Assembly (NCBI GenBank): GCA_963783085.1
Contig: CAWAMJ010000006.1
Span: 186,001-250,000 of the forward strand
Length of the DNA: 64,000 nt
Source: CAVYUC01 sp963783085
Lineage (GTDB): Bacteria; Bacteroidota; Bacteroidia; Bacteroidales; Prolixibacteraceae
Reading direction: 5' to 3'
The translations under genes were made by a program, and so were the position numbers. Positions 24,843 through 33,029 of the stretch are shown one piece after another; within the stretch, counting starts at the first letter, position 1; each line of letters opens with the position of its first letter. The notes beneath the pieces are model-generated. The model did no database searches, had not been told where the DNA came from, and saw only the letters and a program-made list of their open reading frames with translations.

Positions 24843-25964
24843 ATGCAAAAAATCCTGATGACAGATATTTACGGCCAATACCTTACCATGAAAGACGAGA
24901 TTGATGAGGCAATGCAGGAAGTCATCAAATCAACACAATTTATTAAAAGCGGAAAGGTGCTTGATTTCGAAGCAAAACTTTCATCTTATTTAGATACAGA
25001 TGTAATTGCATGTGGAAATGGAACCGATGCACTGCAAATTGCTTTTATGGCGCTTGGCCTTAAACCTGGCGACGAAGTTATTACCACACCTTTTACGTTT
25101 GTTTCAACTGCCGAAGTTCTTTTATTGCTGGGATTAAAACCGGTTTTTGTGGATGTATGCCCCAACAAGTTCAACATCGATTCTTCAAAAATTGAGCAGG
25201 CAATCACAAAAAAAACAAAGGCCGTTTTACCGGTTCACCTTTTCGGGCAATGTGCGGATTTGGAAACCATGAAAACGCTTGTCTCCAAATACGAACTTTT
25301 TTTGATCGAAGATGCTTGTCAGGCATTTGGCACCGACTATATTTTTAAAGATGGAAGTACAAAAAAAGCAGGAACGATTGGTGATGTTGGCTGCAATTCG
25401 TTTTTTCCTTCAAAAAACCTCGGCGCTTTTGGCGACGGTGGCGCCGTTTTTACCGCCGATGAAAAGCTGGCAAAAATCATCCGTTCAATCGCCAACCACG
25501 GAATGCACGAAAAATATCAGTACGAACGAATTGGGGTGAATTCGAGGCTGGATAGTTTGCAGGCAGCTGTTTTGGAGGTAAAACTAAAATATTTCGGCAA
25601 GCATGTAAAAGCGCGGCAAGATGCTGCCGCTTTTTACGATATGCACCTTGCCGGGATTGAAGAATTACAAATTCCGGTAAGGGCAGGTTACAGCACGCAT
25701 ACTTTTCATCAGTACACCATAAAAACTGATAAAAGGGATGCCTTAAAAAAGTATCTTGAATCAAAAGGAATTCCATCCATGATTTACTATCCAAAACCGA
25801 TACACTTTCAGGACGGATATAAATTTCTCGGGTATAAAAAGGGCGATTTTCCAAATGCGGAAAAACTTTCGGAAACTGTTTTGTCTTTACCAATACATAC
25901 CGAATTAACTGAAGAACAGTTGAAATATATTGTTGGGAACATTAAAGCATTCTTTCAACTTTAA
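24843..25964 (+). CDS. wbpE: WbpE-like sugar-nucleotide 3-aminotransferase
   Basis: PLP-dependent DegT/DnrJ/EryC1/StrS aminotransferase. The Schiff-base lysine is Lys191 in FFPSKNLGAFGDGGA; VIACGNGTDALQIAF and IEDACQAFG bind the cofactor. It is most similar in pattern to WbpE/WlbC enzymes that aminate the 3-keto sugar made by WbpB. Two WbpB and WbpD homologues lie just downstream, in the order E-D-B. Together they should produce a UDP-2,3-diacetamido-uronic acid. The gene is followed immediately by a GxxExxY cassette inserted between it and wbpD. Confidence 0.9.
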   Translation: MQKILMTDIYGQYLTMKDEIDEAMQEVIKSTQFIKSGKVLDFEAKLSSYLDTDVIACGNGTDALQIAFMALGLKPGDEVITTPFTFVSTAEVLLLLGLKPVFVDVCPNKFNIDSSKIEQAITKKTKAVLPVHLFGQCADLETMKTLVSKYELFLIEDACQAFGTDYIFKDGSTKKAGTIGDVGCNSFFPSKNLGAFGDGGAVFTADEKLAKIIRSIANHGMHEKYQYERIGVNSRLDSLQAAVLEVKLKYFGKHVKARQDAAAFYDMHLAGIEELQIPVRAGYSTHTFHQYTIKTDKRDALKKYLESKGIPSMIYYPKPIHFQDGYKFLGYKKGDFPNAEKLSETVLSLPIHTELTEEQLKYIVGNIKAFFQL

Positions 25965-25972
25965 GGATATTG

Positions 25973-26436
25973 CACGCAAAGACGCGAAGACGCTAAGTTT
26001 GTTGGAATTAAATAATTTAAAACCTTATAATGTGAACGAAAATGATTTGGCTAAAGTGATTGTAAATAGTTGTTACCACATTCACGTTGAACTAGGTCCG
26101 GGATTATTGGAATCAGTTTATGAGGAAATACTGTATTATGAATTGATCTCACAAGGTTATAAAGTTGACAGGCAAAAAGGAATTCCGGTTTTTTGGAGAA
26201 ACTTAAAAATGGATATCGGATTCAGGGCCGATTTGATTGTGGAAAATAAAGTTGTTGTAGAATTAAAATCAGTTGAAAATATTGCTCCGGTTCATCCAAA
26301 ACAACTTCTAACTTATCTTCGGCTTACAAATTTAAAGTTAGGATTGTTAATTAATTTTAATGAAGCATTGATTAAGAATGGAATTACACGAATAGTTAAC
26401 GGATTATAAATCTTTGCGTCTCTGCGCCTTTGCGCG
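25973..26436 (+). mobile_element. GxxExxY cassette with terminal inverted repeats
   Basis: The 464-bp segment between wbpE and wbpD is bounded by 25-base imperfect inverted repeats: 25973-25997 (starts CACGCAAAGACGCGAAG) and 26412-26436, whose reverse complement starts CGCGCAAAGGCGCAGAG; I count 20 of 25 identical. It contains only the GxxExxY gene. The neighbouring wbp genes read in the same direction and seem intact. The repeat wording recurs near 27043, 27187 and 54340. No transposase is present. That it moves is inferred from its repeats and placement. Confidence 0.6.
26032..26409 (+). CDS. GxxExxY protein (PD-(D/E)XK nuclease-like)
   Basis: Small protein of the GxxExxY family. The name motif is G24-L-L-E27-S-V-Y30, and the PD-(D/E)XK-like core is D67 in FRADLIVENK with E77-L-K79. 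The fold and motif predict a nuclease-like protein but the family has no established role. The start used is GTG at 26032 (VNENDLAK) because family members begin at this point; a longer frame from a TTG at 25930 would run across the inverted repeat and the end of wbpE. It sits alone between the inverted repeats. Confidence 0.8.
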   Translation: MNENDLAKVIVNSCYHIHVELGPGLLESVYEEILYYELISQGYKVDRQKGIPVFWRNLKMDIGFRADLIVENKVVVELKSVENIAPVHPKQLLTYLRLTNLKLGLLINFNEALIKNGITRIVNGL

Positions 26437-26471
26437 AAAATTACTGAACGCCAGACAAAAATTCATAGGAA

Positions 26472-27032
26472 ATGAAAAAAACTTACATCCATAAAACAGC
26501 CATCGTTGACGACGGCGCTCAAATCGGAAACGGCACCAAAATCTGGCATTTCTGCCACATAATGGGAACTGCCGAAATTGGGGAAAACTGCGTGCTGGGC
26601 CAGAATGTGTTTGTCGGGAACAAAGCTGTTTTGGGCAACAACGTCAAAGTTCAAAATAATGTGTCGGTTTATGAAGGAGTGATTTGTGAAGACGATGTTT
26701 TTCTTGGCCCGTCAATGGTTTTTACCAATGTCATCAATCCACGAAGCGCAGTGAACCGGAAAAACGAATTTAAATCCACTTTGGTAAAAAAAGGAGCTAC
26801 AATAGGAGCAAATGCAACCATCATTTGTGGAATTACACTGGGAGAATATTGTTTTATAGGAGCCGGAGCAGTCATCATAAAAGATGTAAAACCTTTTGCA
26901 CTCATGGTTGGTATTCCGGCCCGCCAAAAAGGTTGGGTGAGCCGCTCGGGTGCCATTCTTGGCGATGATCTTGTTTGCCCCGAAACCGGCGAAAAATATA
27001 TCTTAGCCGGAGGCTATTTGAAACTGATTTAA
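26472..27032 (+). CDS. wbpD: WbpD-like N-acetyltransferase (left-handed beta helix)
   Basis: Acetyl-CoA-dependent sugar N-acetyltransferase. Hexapeptide repeats run through most of the 186 residues (IGNGTKIWHFCHI, GENCVLGQNVFVGN, VKVQNNVSVYEGV, IGANATIICGITLGEYCFIGAGAVI). The family's substrate loop (MVFTNVINPRSAVNRK) is present. It should acetylate the 3-amino group put on by WbpE. The gene stands between the two GCAAAGACGC-type elements, one on each side. Confidence 0.9.
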   Translation: MKKTYIHKTAIVDDGAQIGNGTKIWHFCHIMGTAEIGENCVLGQNVFVGNKAVLGNNVKVQNNVSVYEGVICEDDVFLGPSMVFTNVINPRSAVNRKNEFKSTLVKKGATIGANATIICGITLGEYCFIGAGAVIIKDVKPFALMVGIPARQKGWVSRSGAILGDDLVCPETGEKYILAGGYLKLI

Positions 27033-27042
27033 AGAGAAATAT

Positions 27043-27205
27043 CACGCAAAGACGCCAGGGTGCAAAGAAGAATCTTCTTTTTCCCATGTATCTTTGAGGT
27101 GAAAAATTATACAAATGAAACTGACAAACTCGTTTTGACATCTGCGGGCAGACAGGAAAAGGAATATTTTTAATCGTTCCTTTTGGTCTTAGCGACTTTG
27201 CGAGC
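27043..27205 (+). mobile_element. Gene-less relative of the GxxExxY cassette
   Basis: Between wbpD and wbpB a 163-base segment has the same ends as the GxxExxY cassette: 27043-27067 (CACGCAAAGACGCCAGG) and 27187-27205 (reverse complement CTCGCAAAGTCGCTAAGAC-like). It carries no open frame. The two elements are about 0.6 kb apart and interrupt the same operon. This may be a deleted derivative or non-autonomous element; the interpretation is an inference. Confidence 0.5.
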
Positions 27206-27217
27206 AAAATAAAAGAA

Positions 27218-28153
27218 ATGAAACGATTTGCAATGCTGGGAGCTGCAGGATACATAGCCGGACGCCACATGCGGGCGATAAAGGAAACCGGCAACGAACT
27301 GGTTTGTGCTTCCGATCATTTTGATGTTATGGGCCGAATTGACAGCTATTTCCCGGAAGCTGAATTTTTCAGGGAGTTTGAAAACCTGGACAAATACATG
27401 GACGACATGCGGCGGCAAGGCAAACCAATTGATTATGTGAGCATTTGTACGCCGAATTATATGCATCCATCGCATATCCGGTTTGCATTGCGCAACGGAG
27501 CAAATGCCATTTGTGAAAAACCGATGGTTATTTTTCCCGAAGACATGCACATCATTACTGACATTGAAGCAGAAACCGGGAAACGGGTAAATACTGTCCT
27601 TCAGCTTCGTCATCATCCGGAATTGATTAAACTGAAAAAACAAATTGAAACCAGCGGGGACAAAACCTACAATGTCGATTTAAGTTATGTGACAACCCGG
27701 GGCAAATGGTACCTGAAAAGCTGGAAAGGCGATGTCCGGAAATCGGGCGGGATAGCCACAAACATCGGCATTCATCTGTTCGATTTAATTACCTGGATAT
27801 TTGGTGGAGTAAAAGAAAATACCGTTCATCTTTATGAACCAAACAAGGCAGCGGGTTTTCTGCAACTGCAAAAAGCGCGGGTCCGGTGGTTTCTTAGTCT
27901 GGATTATCATGATTTACCGATAACAGCAACCGAAAAAGGGATGCGTACATTCCGCTCCATTACTGTTGACGGACAAGAAATTGAATTCAGCAGCGGATTT
28001 AATGATTTGCACACAGTTACTTATCAGCATATTCTTGATGGAAACGGTTTTGGGATTGAAGATGCACGAGAAAGCATTGAACTTACCGATGTGATACGAA
28101 ACATGAAACCTGCCGGATTAAAAGGCGAATACCATCCTTTCCTGAAAAAATAA
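27218..28153 (+). CDS. wbpB: WbpB-like UDP-sugar 3-dehydrogenase
   Basis: NAD-dependent Gfo/Idh/MocA-type oxidoreductase of the WbpB/WlbA branch. The N-terminal Rossmann motif is FAMLGAAGYIAGRHMRAI and the catalytic segment NAICEKPMVIFPEDM holds the conserved Glu-Lys-Pro. KSGGIATNIGIHLFDLITWIFGG matches the substrate-binding region. It should oxidise C3 of UDP-GlcNAcA, feeding WbpE and WbpD. A UDP-GlcNAc 6-dehydrogenase (WbpA) and an epimerase (WbpI) are not in the window. It is the last plus-strand gene of the locus. Confidence 0.9.
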   Translation: MKRFAMLGAAGYIAGRHMRAIKETGNELVCASDHFDVMGRIDSYFPEAEFFREFENLDKYMDDMRRQGKPIDYVSICTPNYMHPSHIRFALRNGANAICEKPMVIFPEDMHIITDIEAETGKRVNTVLQLRHHPELIKLKKQIETSGDKTYNVDLSYVTTRGKWYLKSWKGDVRKSGGIATNIGIHLFDLITWIFGGVKENTVHLYEPNKAAGFLQLQKARVRWFLSLDYHDLPITATEKGMRTFRSITVDGQEIEFSSGFNDLHTVTYQHILDGNGFGIEDARESIELTDVIRNMKPAGLKGEYHPFLKK

Positions 28154-28170
28154 TGGCTGCTATTCAGCCA
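28154..28170. terminator. Short hairpin between convergent genes
   Basis: TGGCTG-ctatt-CAGCCA is a 6-bp stem that overlaps the stop codon of the minus-strand glycosyltransferase and lies just after the wbpB stop. It may help end transcription from both sides, though it lacks a long T run. Confidence 0.35.
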
Positions 28171-29446
28171 ATTCTATGAATTTTTTTGCAAGGTTTTTTC
28201 TTGAGAATTCTTCCAGTGAACCTGATTCTATTTGCAGGTTGTTTTTTTGATATTGCCCGAAAAAGTTTTTCAGTGAATTTTTCATTCCTGAAATATCTGT
28301 AAAGTTATGCGCAACTCCCGAATTGGTTTTTGCAATGATTTTAGCAAAATCGGCAGTTGTTGGCCCAATGGCAAGAATGGGTCTTTTTACAGCAAGATAT
28401 TCATATATTTTTCCGGGAAGAATTCCCTGCGCATTTTTTGCGTCGTTTATCGGAAGCAGCAAAACCTGCGACTTACTTAACAGAGAAATCCCCTCATTAT
28501 GTGGCAGGTATGGAACCAGTTTTAAATTTTCTGACAAACCATTTTTCTGAATGTCTTTTACAACAGATTCGTCAGTCTGGCCAATTAATTGAATTTGAAG
28601 TGCCTTTTTTAAACCTTCATTTTCCGTTGCAAGTTCCGACAGTGCTTTCCATAATCCTGCAGGATTTCGATCTTTATTAAAAGCTCCAAGATGTGTAAAG
28701 GTGAATAAATCATCTGTTTTGGTGCTTTCAAATTTAAAATCGTCAGGGTCGTAACCATTGTAAATTATTTCAACAGTTCGTCCGCTGATTTCTTCGAAAT
28801 CTTTTTGCCAGGAAGGACTTACTGTTACCACATGATCAGCCCGTTGCAATACTTTTTGTTCGAGTTTTTTATGTTTTTTATCGGCCCATTTGGTGAGGCG
28901 CAGTTTTTCGTAAAAATCGATGTTTGTCCACGGATCACGGAAGTCGGCAATCCACTGAACGCCGAATTTCTTTTTTAACCCGAGGGCAATTAAATGCATG
29001 CTGTGCGGCGGCCCCGTGGAAACGATTAAATCGATATGGTTTTCCGAGAGGTATTTCGACAGAAATTTTACGGATGTTTTTATCCAGAATTTCCGTGGAT
29101 CGGGGATTAAAAAATTTCCGCGGATAAATACGGATAATTTACTTTTCCAGCTTCCGGACGATGCTTCAGAAATATATCCGGCTTTGAATTTTTCAGTTTT
29201 TTTAATGCCGGTTAATTTTCGGTAAATGCTGTACGGTTCCCAAATTGGCGTTTTAATTTCTTCTGTTTCGGGATGGATTTCGGCAAGCAGGCTTTCATCG
29301 CTTACTGAAGAATCGGGATTTGACGGGGTGTATATAACCGGTTTCCAACCCAGCTCAGGCAGGTATTTTGTCATTTTCAACCAGCGCATAACTCCACCGC
29401 CGCCGCTGGGGGGCCAGTAATAAGTTATTATCAATACCTTTTTCAT
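28160..29446 (-). CDS. GT4-type glycosyltransferase (GT-B)
   Basis: The N-terminal acceptor-binding start KVLIITYYWPPSGGGGVMRWLKM is typical of GT4-type enzymes, and IDLIVSTGPPHSMHLIALGLKKK...WIADFRDPW is a hallmark of this branch. The donor-binding half has LLLPINDAKNAQGILPGKIYEYLAVKRPILAIGP. It is convergent with the wbp genes and faces away from the locus, but its function fits surface-glycan assembly. At 428 residues the length is normal. Confidence 0.88.
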   Translation of the reverse strand: MKKVLIITYYWPPSGGGGVMRWLKMTKYLPELGWKPVIYTPSNPDSSVSDESLLAEIHPETEEIKTPIWEPYSIYRKLTGIKKTEKFKAGYISEASSGSWKSKLSVFIRGNFLIPDPRKFWIKTSVKFLSKYLSENHIDLIVSTGPPHSMHLIALGLKKKFGVQWIADFRDPWTNIDFYEKLRLTKWADKKHKKLEQKVLQRADHVVTVSPSWQKDFEEISGRTVEIIYNGYDPDDFKFESTKTDDLFTFTHLGAFNKDRNPAGLWKALSELATENEGLKKALQIQLIGQTDESVVKDIQKNGLSENLKLVPYLPHNEGISLLSKSQVLLLPINDAKNAQGILPGKIYEYLAVKRPILAIGPTTADFAKIIAKTNSGVAHNFTDISGMKNSLKNFFGQYQKNNLQIESGSLEEFSRKNLAKKFIELAE

Positions 29447-29476
29447 TTCACGCTGGTTGGATTTGATAAAAAATGA

Positions 29477-29540
29477 AAAACCGCGAAGCAGGAGGAAGAG
29501 AAAAAAATAAACTCTGCCTCCTTTTCCCCGCGGAAAAAAA
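29477..29540 (-). terminator. Nested hairpin terminator after glyS
   Basis: On the minus strand, after the glyS stop, CCGCGG... encloses a second stem (GGAGGCAGAG / CTCTTCCTCC) and ends in CGCGG followed by a T run. The nested two-stem form should terminate glyS transcription before the glycosyltransferase start. Confidence 0.6.
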
Positions 29541-29542
29541 TA

Positions 29543-31078
29543 TTATAATTTGGAAAACAACTTTTTCATGCTCACTTTTTCGCCGATAATTTTTCCCAAT
29601 TCGCTGATTTGCACCCGGTCCTGTTCCATGCTGTCGCGGTAGCGGATGGTTACGGTGTTGTCTTCAGCAGTTTGATGATCGACTGTAACGCAAAACGGTG
29701 TTCCAATGGCATCCTGCCGGCGGTAACGTTTCCCGATGGAATCTTTTTCATCGTACTGGCAGTTGAAATCAAATTTCAATTCATCAATAATTTTCCGTGC
29801 AATTTCAGGTAGCCCGTCTTTTTTTACCAGTGGCATAACGGTAAGTTTTACCGGCGCCAGTACAGGCGGAATTTTTAAAACCACACGCGAATCCTTTTCC
29901 AGTTCCTCTTCGCAATACGACGCCGAAATTACCTGTAAAAACATTCGATCAACACCAATCGAAGTTTCAACCACAAACGGAACGTACGATTCATTCATCT
30001 CGGGATCGAAATACCTGAGTTTTTTGCCAGAAAATTTTTCGTGTTGCGAAAGGTCGAAATCGGTGCGCGAGTGAATTCCTTCCACCTCTTTAAAACCAAA
30101 CGGGAATTTATATTCCACATCAACCGCAGCATTGGCATAGTGGGCCAGTTTTTCGTGTTCGTGGAAACGATAATTTTCCTGGCCAAAACCAAGCGCCTGA
30201 TGCCAGTTCATGCGGGTTTCCTTCCACTTTTCAAACCACTCGAGCTCGGTTCCCGGTTTTACAAAAAACTGCATTTCCATCTGTTCGAATTCTCGCATCC
30301 TGAAAATAAACTGCCGGGCCACAATTTCGTTACGGAAAGCTTTCCCGATTTGCGCAATCCCAAATGGAATTTTCATCCGGCCGGTTTTCTGCACGTTCAG
30401 GTAATTCACAAAAATGCCCTGGGCTGTTTCCGGGCGCAGGTAAATTTTTGAAGCGCCGTCGGCAGTCGAACCCATTTCGGTTGCAAACATCAGGTTAAAC
30501 TGGCGAACGTCTGTCCAGTTGCGAGAACCGGAAATCGGACAAACAATTCCTTCGTCTTCAATAATACGTTTGAGTTCTGCCAGATCACTGTCATTCAAAG
30601 CCTTTGAAAATCGATTGTGCAGGTCGTCCCATTTTTTCTGATTGTCCAGAACACGCTGATTGGTTTCCCTGAATTGTTTTTCGTCGAAAGCATCGCCAAA
30701 CCGTTTTTTGGCTTTGGCAACTTCCTTGTTTATTTTTTCTTCGATTTTTGCCAGTTGTTCTTCAATTAAAACATCGGCGCGATACCGTTTTTTCGAATCT
30801 TTGTTGTCGATAAGCGGATCATTAAAAGCATCCACATGGCCGGAAGCTTTCCAGATGGTGGGGTGCATAAAAATGGCCGAATCGAGCCCAACCACATTTT
30901 CGTGCAGCAAAACCATGCTGTCCCACCAGTATTTTTTGATGTTGTTTTTCAGTTCAACACCATACTGTCCGTAATCATAGACAGCACCGAGCCCGTCGTA
31001 AATTTCGCTGGACTGAAACACATAACCATACTCTTTACAGTGTGCCACCAGCTTTTTGAAAATATCTTCCTGTGCCAT
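29543..31078 (-). CDS. glyS: Glycyl-tRNA synthetase (dimeric class II)
   Basis: Charges tRNA-Gly. It is the eukaryote/Bacteroidota-like alpha-2 type rather than the alpha2beta2 type. The start KKLVAHCKEYGYVFQSSEIYDGLGAVYDYGQYGVELKNNI is diagnostic, and class II motifs appear later (GMAQIGKAFRNEI-like FGIAQIGKAFRNEIVARQFIFRMREFEQMEMQFF, and TSIGVDRMFLQV). C-terminal anticodon-binding domain from about residue 405. The length of 511 is normal. The gene is flanked by its own terminator. Confidence 0.96.
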   Translation of the reverse strand: MAQEDIFKKLVAHCKEYGYVFQSSEIYDGLGAVYDYGQYGVELKNNIKKYWWDSMVLLHENVVGLDSAIFMHPTIWKASGHVDAFNDPLIDNKDSKKRYRADVLIEEQLAKIEEKINKEVAKAKKRFGDAFDEKQFRETNQRVLDNQKKWDDLHNRFSKALNDSDLAELKRIIEDEGIVCPISGSRNWTDVRQFNLMFATEMGSTADGASKIYLRPETAQGIFVNYLNVQKTGRMKIPFGIAQIGKAFRNEIVARQFIFRMREFEQMEMQFFVKPGTELEWFEKWKETRMNWHQALGFGQENYRFHEHEKLAHYANAAVDVEYKFPFGFKEVEGIHSRTDFDLSQHEKFSGKKLRYFDPEMNESYVPFVVETSIGVDRMFLQVISASYCEEELEKDSRVVLKIPPVLAPVKLTVMPLVKKDGLPEIARKIIDELKFDFNCQYDEKDSIGKRYRRQDAIGTPFCVTVDHQTAEDNTVTIRYRDSMEQDRVQISELGKIIGEKVSMKKLFSKL

Positions 31079-31177
31079 TTAAATTATTTTTTCAGAATTG
31101 ACCGCAAAAATAGAAACTAATTGATTTTCGTGAAAGAAATGCCTGATTTATTGGGAGTCGTTGTTATTCATTAAACA

Positions 31178-31453
31178 TTAATCCACCTCCTCAAAATCAA
31201 CATATTCGCCTTCGTCCCGATCATTTTTGCTTCCGGAGTTCTTTTTTTCAACAGTTACTTCGCCTTCCTGGCGGCGCGAACGCTGATTCTGCCGTTGTTG
31301 ATCGTACATTTTTTGTTGCATATTCTTTACACTTTTGTCGATAATTAAAGGAAGGACGTATCGTGTAATCAGACGGATTCCAAAATAAATTATGACAATA
31401 ATTATTATAGTGCGGATAAAATTCACCAGATATAAAACAATAAATAAATTCAT
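31178..31453 (-). CDS. DUF4834 family small membrane protein
   Basis: One N-terminal hydrophobic helix (residues ~4-30, NFIRTIIIIVIIYFGIRLITRYVLP) followed by a charged Gln/Arg-rich tail ending in acidic residues (GEYVDFEEVD). This matches the Bacteroidota-specific DUF4834 family, which has no known function. It lies 8 bases after the stop of the DUF5723 gene and 99 bases before glyS, so all three may be one transcript. Confidence 0.8.
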   Translation of the reverse strand: MNLFIVLYLVNFIRTIIIIVIIYFGIRLITRYVLPLIIDKSVKNMQQKMYDQQRQNQRSRRQEGEVTVEKKNSGSKNDRDEGEYVDFEEVD

Positions 31454-31461
31454 TATCTAAA

Positions 31462-32835
31462 TTATTTTCTGACAGTGTCAAATAAAAAATTAATTCCAAC
31501 CGACAAATTTAAATGTTTTGAACCAGCCGGTTGTATGATTCCCCAAATATTATTGCTCGATACATAATACTGCACCGACTGCCCGGTGTATGAAACCCCC
31601 GCGCCCAATAAAATTCGTGATAAATTATAAACCGATAAACTTCCTCCAAATTGCCATCGTTCAACATTTTTTGAAACGAAACCGGAAAGAAGGTTAAATG
31701 AATGATTTTTATAGTAGGATAACTGGTCGCTGATGCCCGCCCGGAGGGTTGGAGACAACTGTTGCCTTCCTTTAAAATGAATTGTAAAAGGCGTTAAATC
31801 GTATGTTCTCTGCGTTCTGTCGTTCGCATCCATAATGTAGGAGGTTGAATCGGTGAAGGCACGCAAGGCATCGCGGGATTCGAGATAATTGGCCGCGCCC
31901 GGATTAAAGGATTGATACAGCGTATTTTGTGTGTACCGGATTGGCCGGGTAAATTCTACATCGACAGCATTGCGTTTGAACGAAGTAAAGCCAAGGTCGA
32001 GAATACTGGCAGAAATTTCTGATTTTTTTGAAAACCGGTATACAAATCCCAAATCGATGGCAAACCCTAAATTATGAAAGTTGAAGGTATAATCTCCCGG
32101 AAAGATATTTGCTGAAAATTCAGTGAATTTCTGCGTAGAGTCGTATTGATGAACAAGTGGCGCTGATAGGATTAGATTACCTTGCGGCTTCAGCTCCAAA
32201 ATATTGTTTTCTTTATCGTGCTGAACAGAAAAATTAATTTCTTTCGCATCGAAATAGGTGCGGCCGAACAGCAGTTTCGGGCGGATTCCGATATCGAGGT
32301 CCTTCCAGTAGCGTTGCGAAATTCCCACCGAAAGTTCACGAAATTGTTCAAAATGGAAAGAACCATTGCCAAAGTTTTCATCTGAATTGAAATAAGGTTC
32401 TGTTCCATCACGAATCAACTTAATCACATCGCGATCAAACGAAATTGATGAAAACATTCGTTCTGAGAGGGAAACATTAAATGAAAATTCTTCAAAATTA
32501 AGGCTGGCGTAAAACAGTGAAAAATCTGATGATGTCCGGCCTTCGCCCGTTTCAGGTAAATTTTCAAAAAAATCGGCAAAATTATAATTCCACCATCCGT
32601 GGGAAAATAATGCGTTCAATGGAAAATTGAAGTTCCAGGAAAAATTCATGCCTGAAATTACCGGAACACCGATTATCAGTTTTTCCGTTTCGTTTCGAAC
32701 AGCCGGATTTAACTTCGATGCCTGAGATACAGCAGGCATTGCTAACAATGAATTCATTTCCTGAGATTTGCCGGTAAAAACCGAAAAAATCAACAGAAAA
32801 ATTCCCAACGAACTTTTTACCAGGTTGCCTGTCAT
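31462..32835 (-). CDS. DUF5723 family outer-membrane-like protein
   Basis: With the ATG at 32835 the N-terminus is MTGNLVKSSLGIFLLIFSVFTGKSQE, a signal peptide. The mature part alternates short aromatic-ended strands (FSFNVSLSERMFSSISF, YRFSKKSEISASILDLGFTSF), as in an outer-membrane beta-barrel, and fits the DUF5723 family. Family function is unknown. It is upstream of the DUF4834 gene by 8 bases, which is a common pairing in this phylum. Confidence 0.75.
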   Translation of the reverse strand: MTGNLVKSSLGIFLLIFSVFTGKSQEMNSLLAMPAVSQASKLNPAVRNETEKLIIGVPVISGMNFSWNFNFPLNALFSHGWWNYNFADFFENLPETGEGRTSSDFSLFYASLNFEEFSFNVSLSERMFSSISFDRDVIKLIRDGTEPYFNSDENFGNGSFHFEQFRELSVGISQRYWKDLDIGIRPKLLFGRTYFDAKEINFSVQHDKENNILELKPQGNLILSAPLVHQYDSTQKFTEFSANIFPGDYTFNFHNLGFAIDLGFVYRFSKKSEISASILDLGFTSFKRNAVDVEFTRPIRYTQNTLYQSFNPGAANYLESRDALRAFTDSTSYIMDANDRTQRTYDLTPFTIHFKGRQQLSPTLRAGISDQLSYYKNHSFNLLSGFVSKNVERWQFGGSLSVYNLSRILLGAGVSYTGQSVQYYVSSNNIWGIIQPAGSKHLNLSVGINFLFDTVRK

Positions 32836-33029
32836 ACGTTTGTTTTCTCCATGCAAAAATAGGTGATAACGGAGACTATTAAAACGTATTTTGGCAAAAT
32901 TGAATTGTTTAAAAAGAAGGTAAGGAAAAATAATAAATTGAAAATGCTTTCGATGAAATCTGCTGTGTCTGCCGGGGAAATTTATTAACTTTATAATTCT
33001 TCAAAAAATAAAAATTAACATTTGAGCTT

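Noticed and set aside
17888..28153. Could the polysaccharide locus be a prophage or genomic island with integrase?
   Set aside because: No integrase, tRNA, attachment sites or phage genes are seen. AT-rich glycan loci are common without recent phage transfer.
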